Of a stretch of DNA of 64,000 bases, positions 62,680 to 64,000 are shown piece after piece. Source of the DNA: Rotaria macrura (taxonomy: Eukaryota; Rotifera; Eurotatoria; Philodinida; Philodinidae); assembly GCA_900239685.1 (NCBI GenBank), contig OENT01000299.1, positions 1 to 64,000 on the forward strand. Direction: 5' to 3'. Position numbers and translations under genes: made by a program. How positions within the stretch are numbered: position 1 is the stretch's first letter; every line of letters starts with the position of its first letter. The notes below the pieces were generated by a model. It worked only from the letters and a program-made list of their open reading frames with translations. It did not search any database and was not told the DNA's origin.

Positions 62680-64000
62680 CAGCCAAATGTAATGATAGGC
62701 TCATTGTGAACTAAAAGGTTTCTTTGGATCTCTGAATAAATTTTACTTCACTACTCTGCTTGCAAACAATAGTCATGATTTTTAGTTTTCGATGTACTGG
62801 CTATGCTCGATAAAAATGACAGTTCTTGTTTGACAGATGTTGGATATATGGTTTAGATCTTTCCATATTGTTCTACTTTTTGTCAAAGTATCTTCAATAT
62901 AATTCGCTCATGTTATGTGTTACAATCTAGAAGTGGAAAAGAGTAGAGTAACCAGGAAGAGTGATGCAGATGCAGAATCTGTAAAACAAACATCAATAAG
63001 TACACGATACTAAATTATTATGAATCGTCGAATTTGCAGTTCTCCAAACAAAGAAAAATCATGGTTTGTTTATGCATTGAATGATTTTCTAAATGCCAAT
63101 CAGAGTATCTATATTTGAGAGTTGAAAACCGGAAGTATTCGTGCCATCATTGTAATCATTCATGTTAACACAAGATGAGCGACTAAAGGTAGAAGAACTG
63201 CGTAGTACCGAGCATTAAAAAATTCTTACAGCACGATTCCTTAGTTGCTACATGGTCAAAAAATGTACAAGTATATGATTACAAACGAAAATATTCAAGC
63301 GTTATTTTATGACCAGAGAAATCCTGTTAGAATTTAATGAACGTTTTCCAACTGTGGATTACTGAAGTGTCTGAGTAACTAGCAAGAAAAACATCACTTT
63401 AAATATTTTGAATCATAGTTCCCGGCATGACCCCTCTCTGTATTACTTGTATAGTTTTCTTCTATCAATTTAATGTAATGAGTAGTATATACTATTGTAT
63501 AAGAATAAAAATGTTGAGTTGAATCGAAATGTGTTAACATCTCGAATTACGTTGATGTTCAAGGTCAGTGGAAAGCAATCTATGCCATCGTACATCCTTA
63601 TTACTTGGTTACCGAAATTAAGCTGGTACCTTTTATTTATCAAAGAACAATTAATGCAGGAATAATTATAAGGTTACGGTAAGGCAACAGTCAAACGGTC
63701 TTGATCTTCATATATTACTTTATTGTCTTAATCTAATGTCAACAACTCGAATGAGCGACGTAGTAGGACGAAAAGAGTACATCAAGTCACTGTTTAACAC
63801 AGGCGAAGTTTTTATTTTATCGCTGTTAGATTAACTACACTGACTTCATAGGATTGATTCAGGAATACTTCGTATCAGTCCGAATGTAAACGCCGATTCA
63901 ACTGCTTGGCATCACTTCAAATCCGAGCTTTGTCGTGCAATAGAGATAGATTTCGTTTTAGTGATATATGGTTATAATCATATCTAATATTTTCCAGTAA
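62680..64000. other. 3' flank of the ART-LRR gene, no further gene seen
   Basis: Apart from the AATAAA at 62735, no exon, repeat array or RNA gene is recognised up to the window end. Confidence 0.4.

Noticed and set aside
1-64000. tRNA, rRNA and bacterial-type features
   Set aside because: Reading both strands I found no cloverleaf-like or rRNA-like segment I could support; a tRNAscan-SE and Rfam run would settle this.

Overview
This window looks like nuclear DNA of a small-genome animal, most likely a bdelloid rotifer. It is AT-rich. Its introns are GT-AG and many are only 48-70 nt long. It carries clear animal genes (an engrailed homeobox gene, a six-transmembrane voltage-gated K+ channel, an SLC10 transporter) beside an accessory family that joins an arginine-type ADP-ribosyltransferase (ART) domain to leucine-rich repeats (LRRs). 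Many small palindromic elements and a decayed LINE are also present. The bdelloid assignment is inference from gene content and intron size; no rRNA or mitochondrial marker is present.

Layout. At 0-4.4 kb there is an accessory block on the minus strand: a truncated ART copy, a 21-bp minisatellite and a duplicated non-coding or fossil segment. At 4.4-31.5 kb lies an island of conserved genes: engrailed (8.9-9.6, +), a Kv channel (11.8-14.2, +), an unrecognised multi-exon gene (16.0-18.7, +), a FAM149-like gene (19.1-23.2, -), an EF-hand protein (24.2-25.35, -), and an SLC10-type transporter (28.2-30.7, -). At 31.6-34.9 kb the left accessory block returns in inverted orientation and runs into a second ART copy. 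The two outer blocks are therefore old, diverged inverted repeats around the conserved island.

From 34.4 to 41.25 kb I infer one broken ART-LRR gene. Its first exon has a 1-nt frameshift. Its LRR exons lie 4.6 kb downstream, beyond an intron that has collected inverted-repeat elements. From 41 to 52 kb there are mainly transposon remains (hAT-like and Mutator-like fragments, hairpin elements) and unexplained AT-rich DNA. At 52.95-58.91 kb is a complete but dead LINE with 15-bp target-site duplications; a 1.1-kb TA-flanked inverted-repeat element is inserted in its endonuclease region. At 59.99-62.68 kb is the one intact ART-LRR gene: ten exons, 585 codons, each internal LRR encoded by one 84-nt phase-0 exon.

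The genes do not form an operon. The strongest unusual theme is the accessory one. ART-LRR genes grow or shrink by whole LRR exon-plus-intron units, and they sit among short elements that are each built from their own short word, repeated directly in one arm and inverted in the other.
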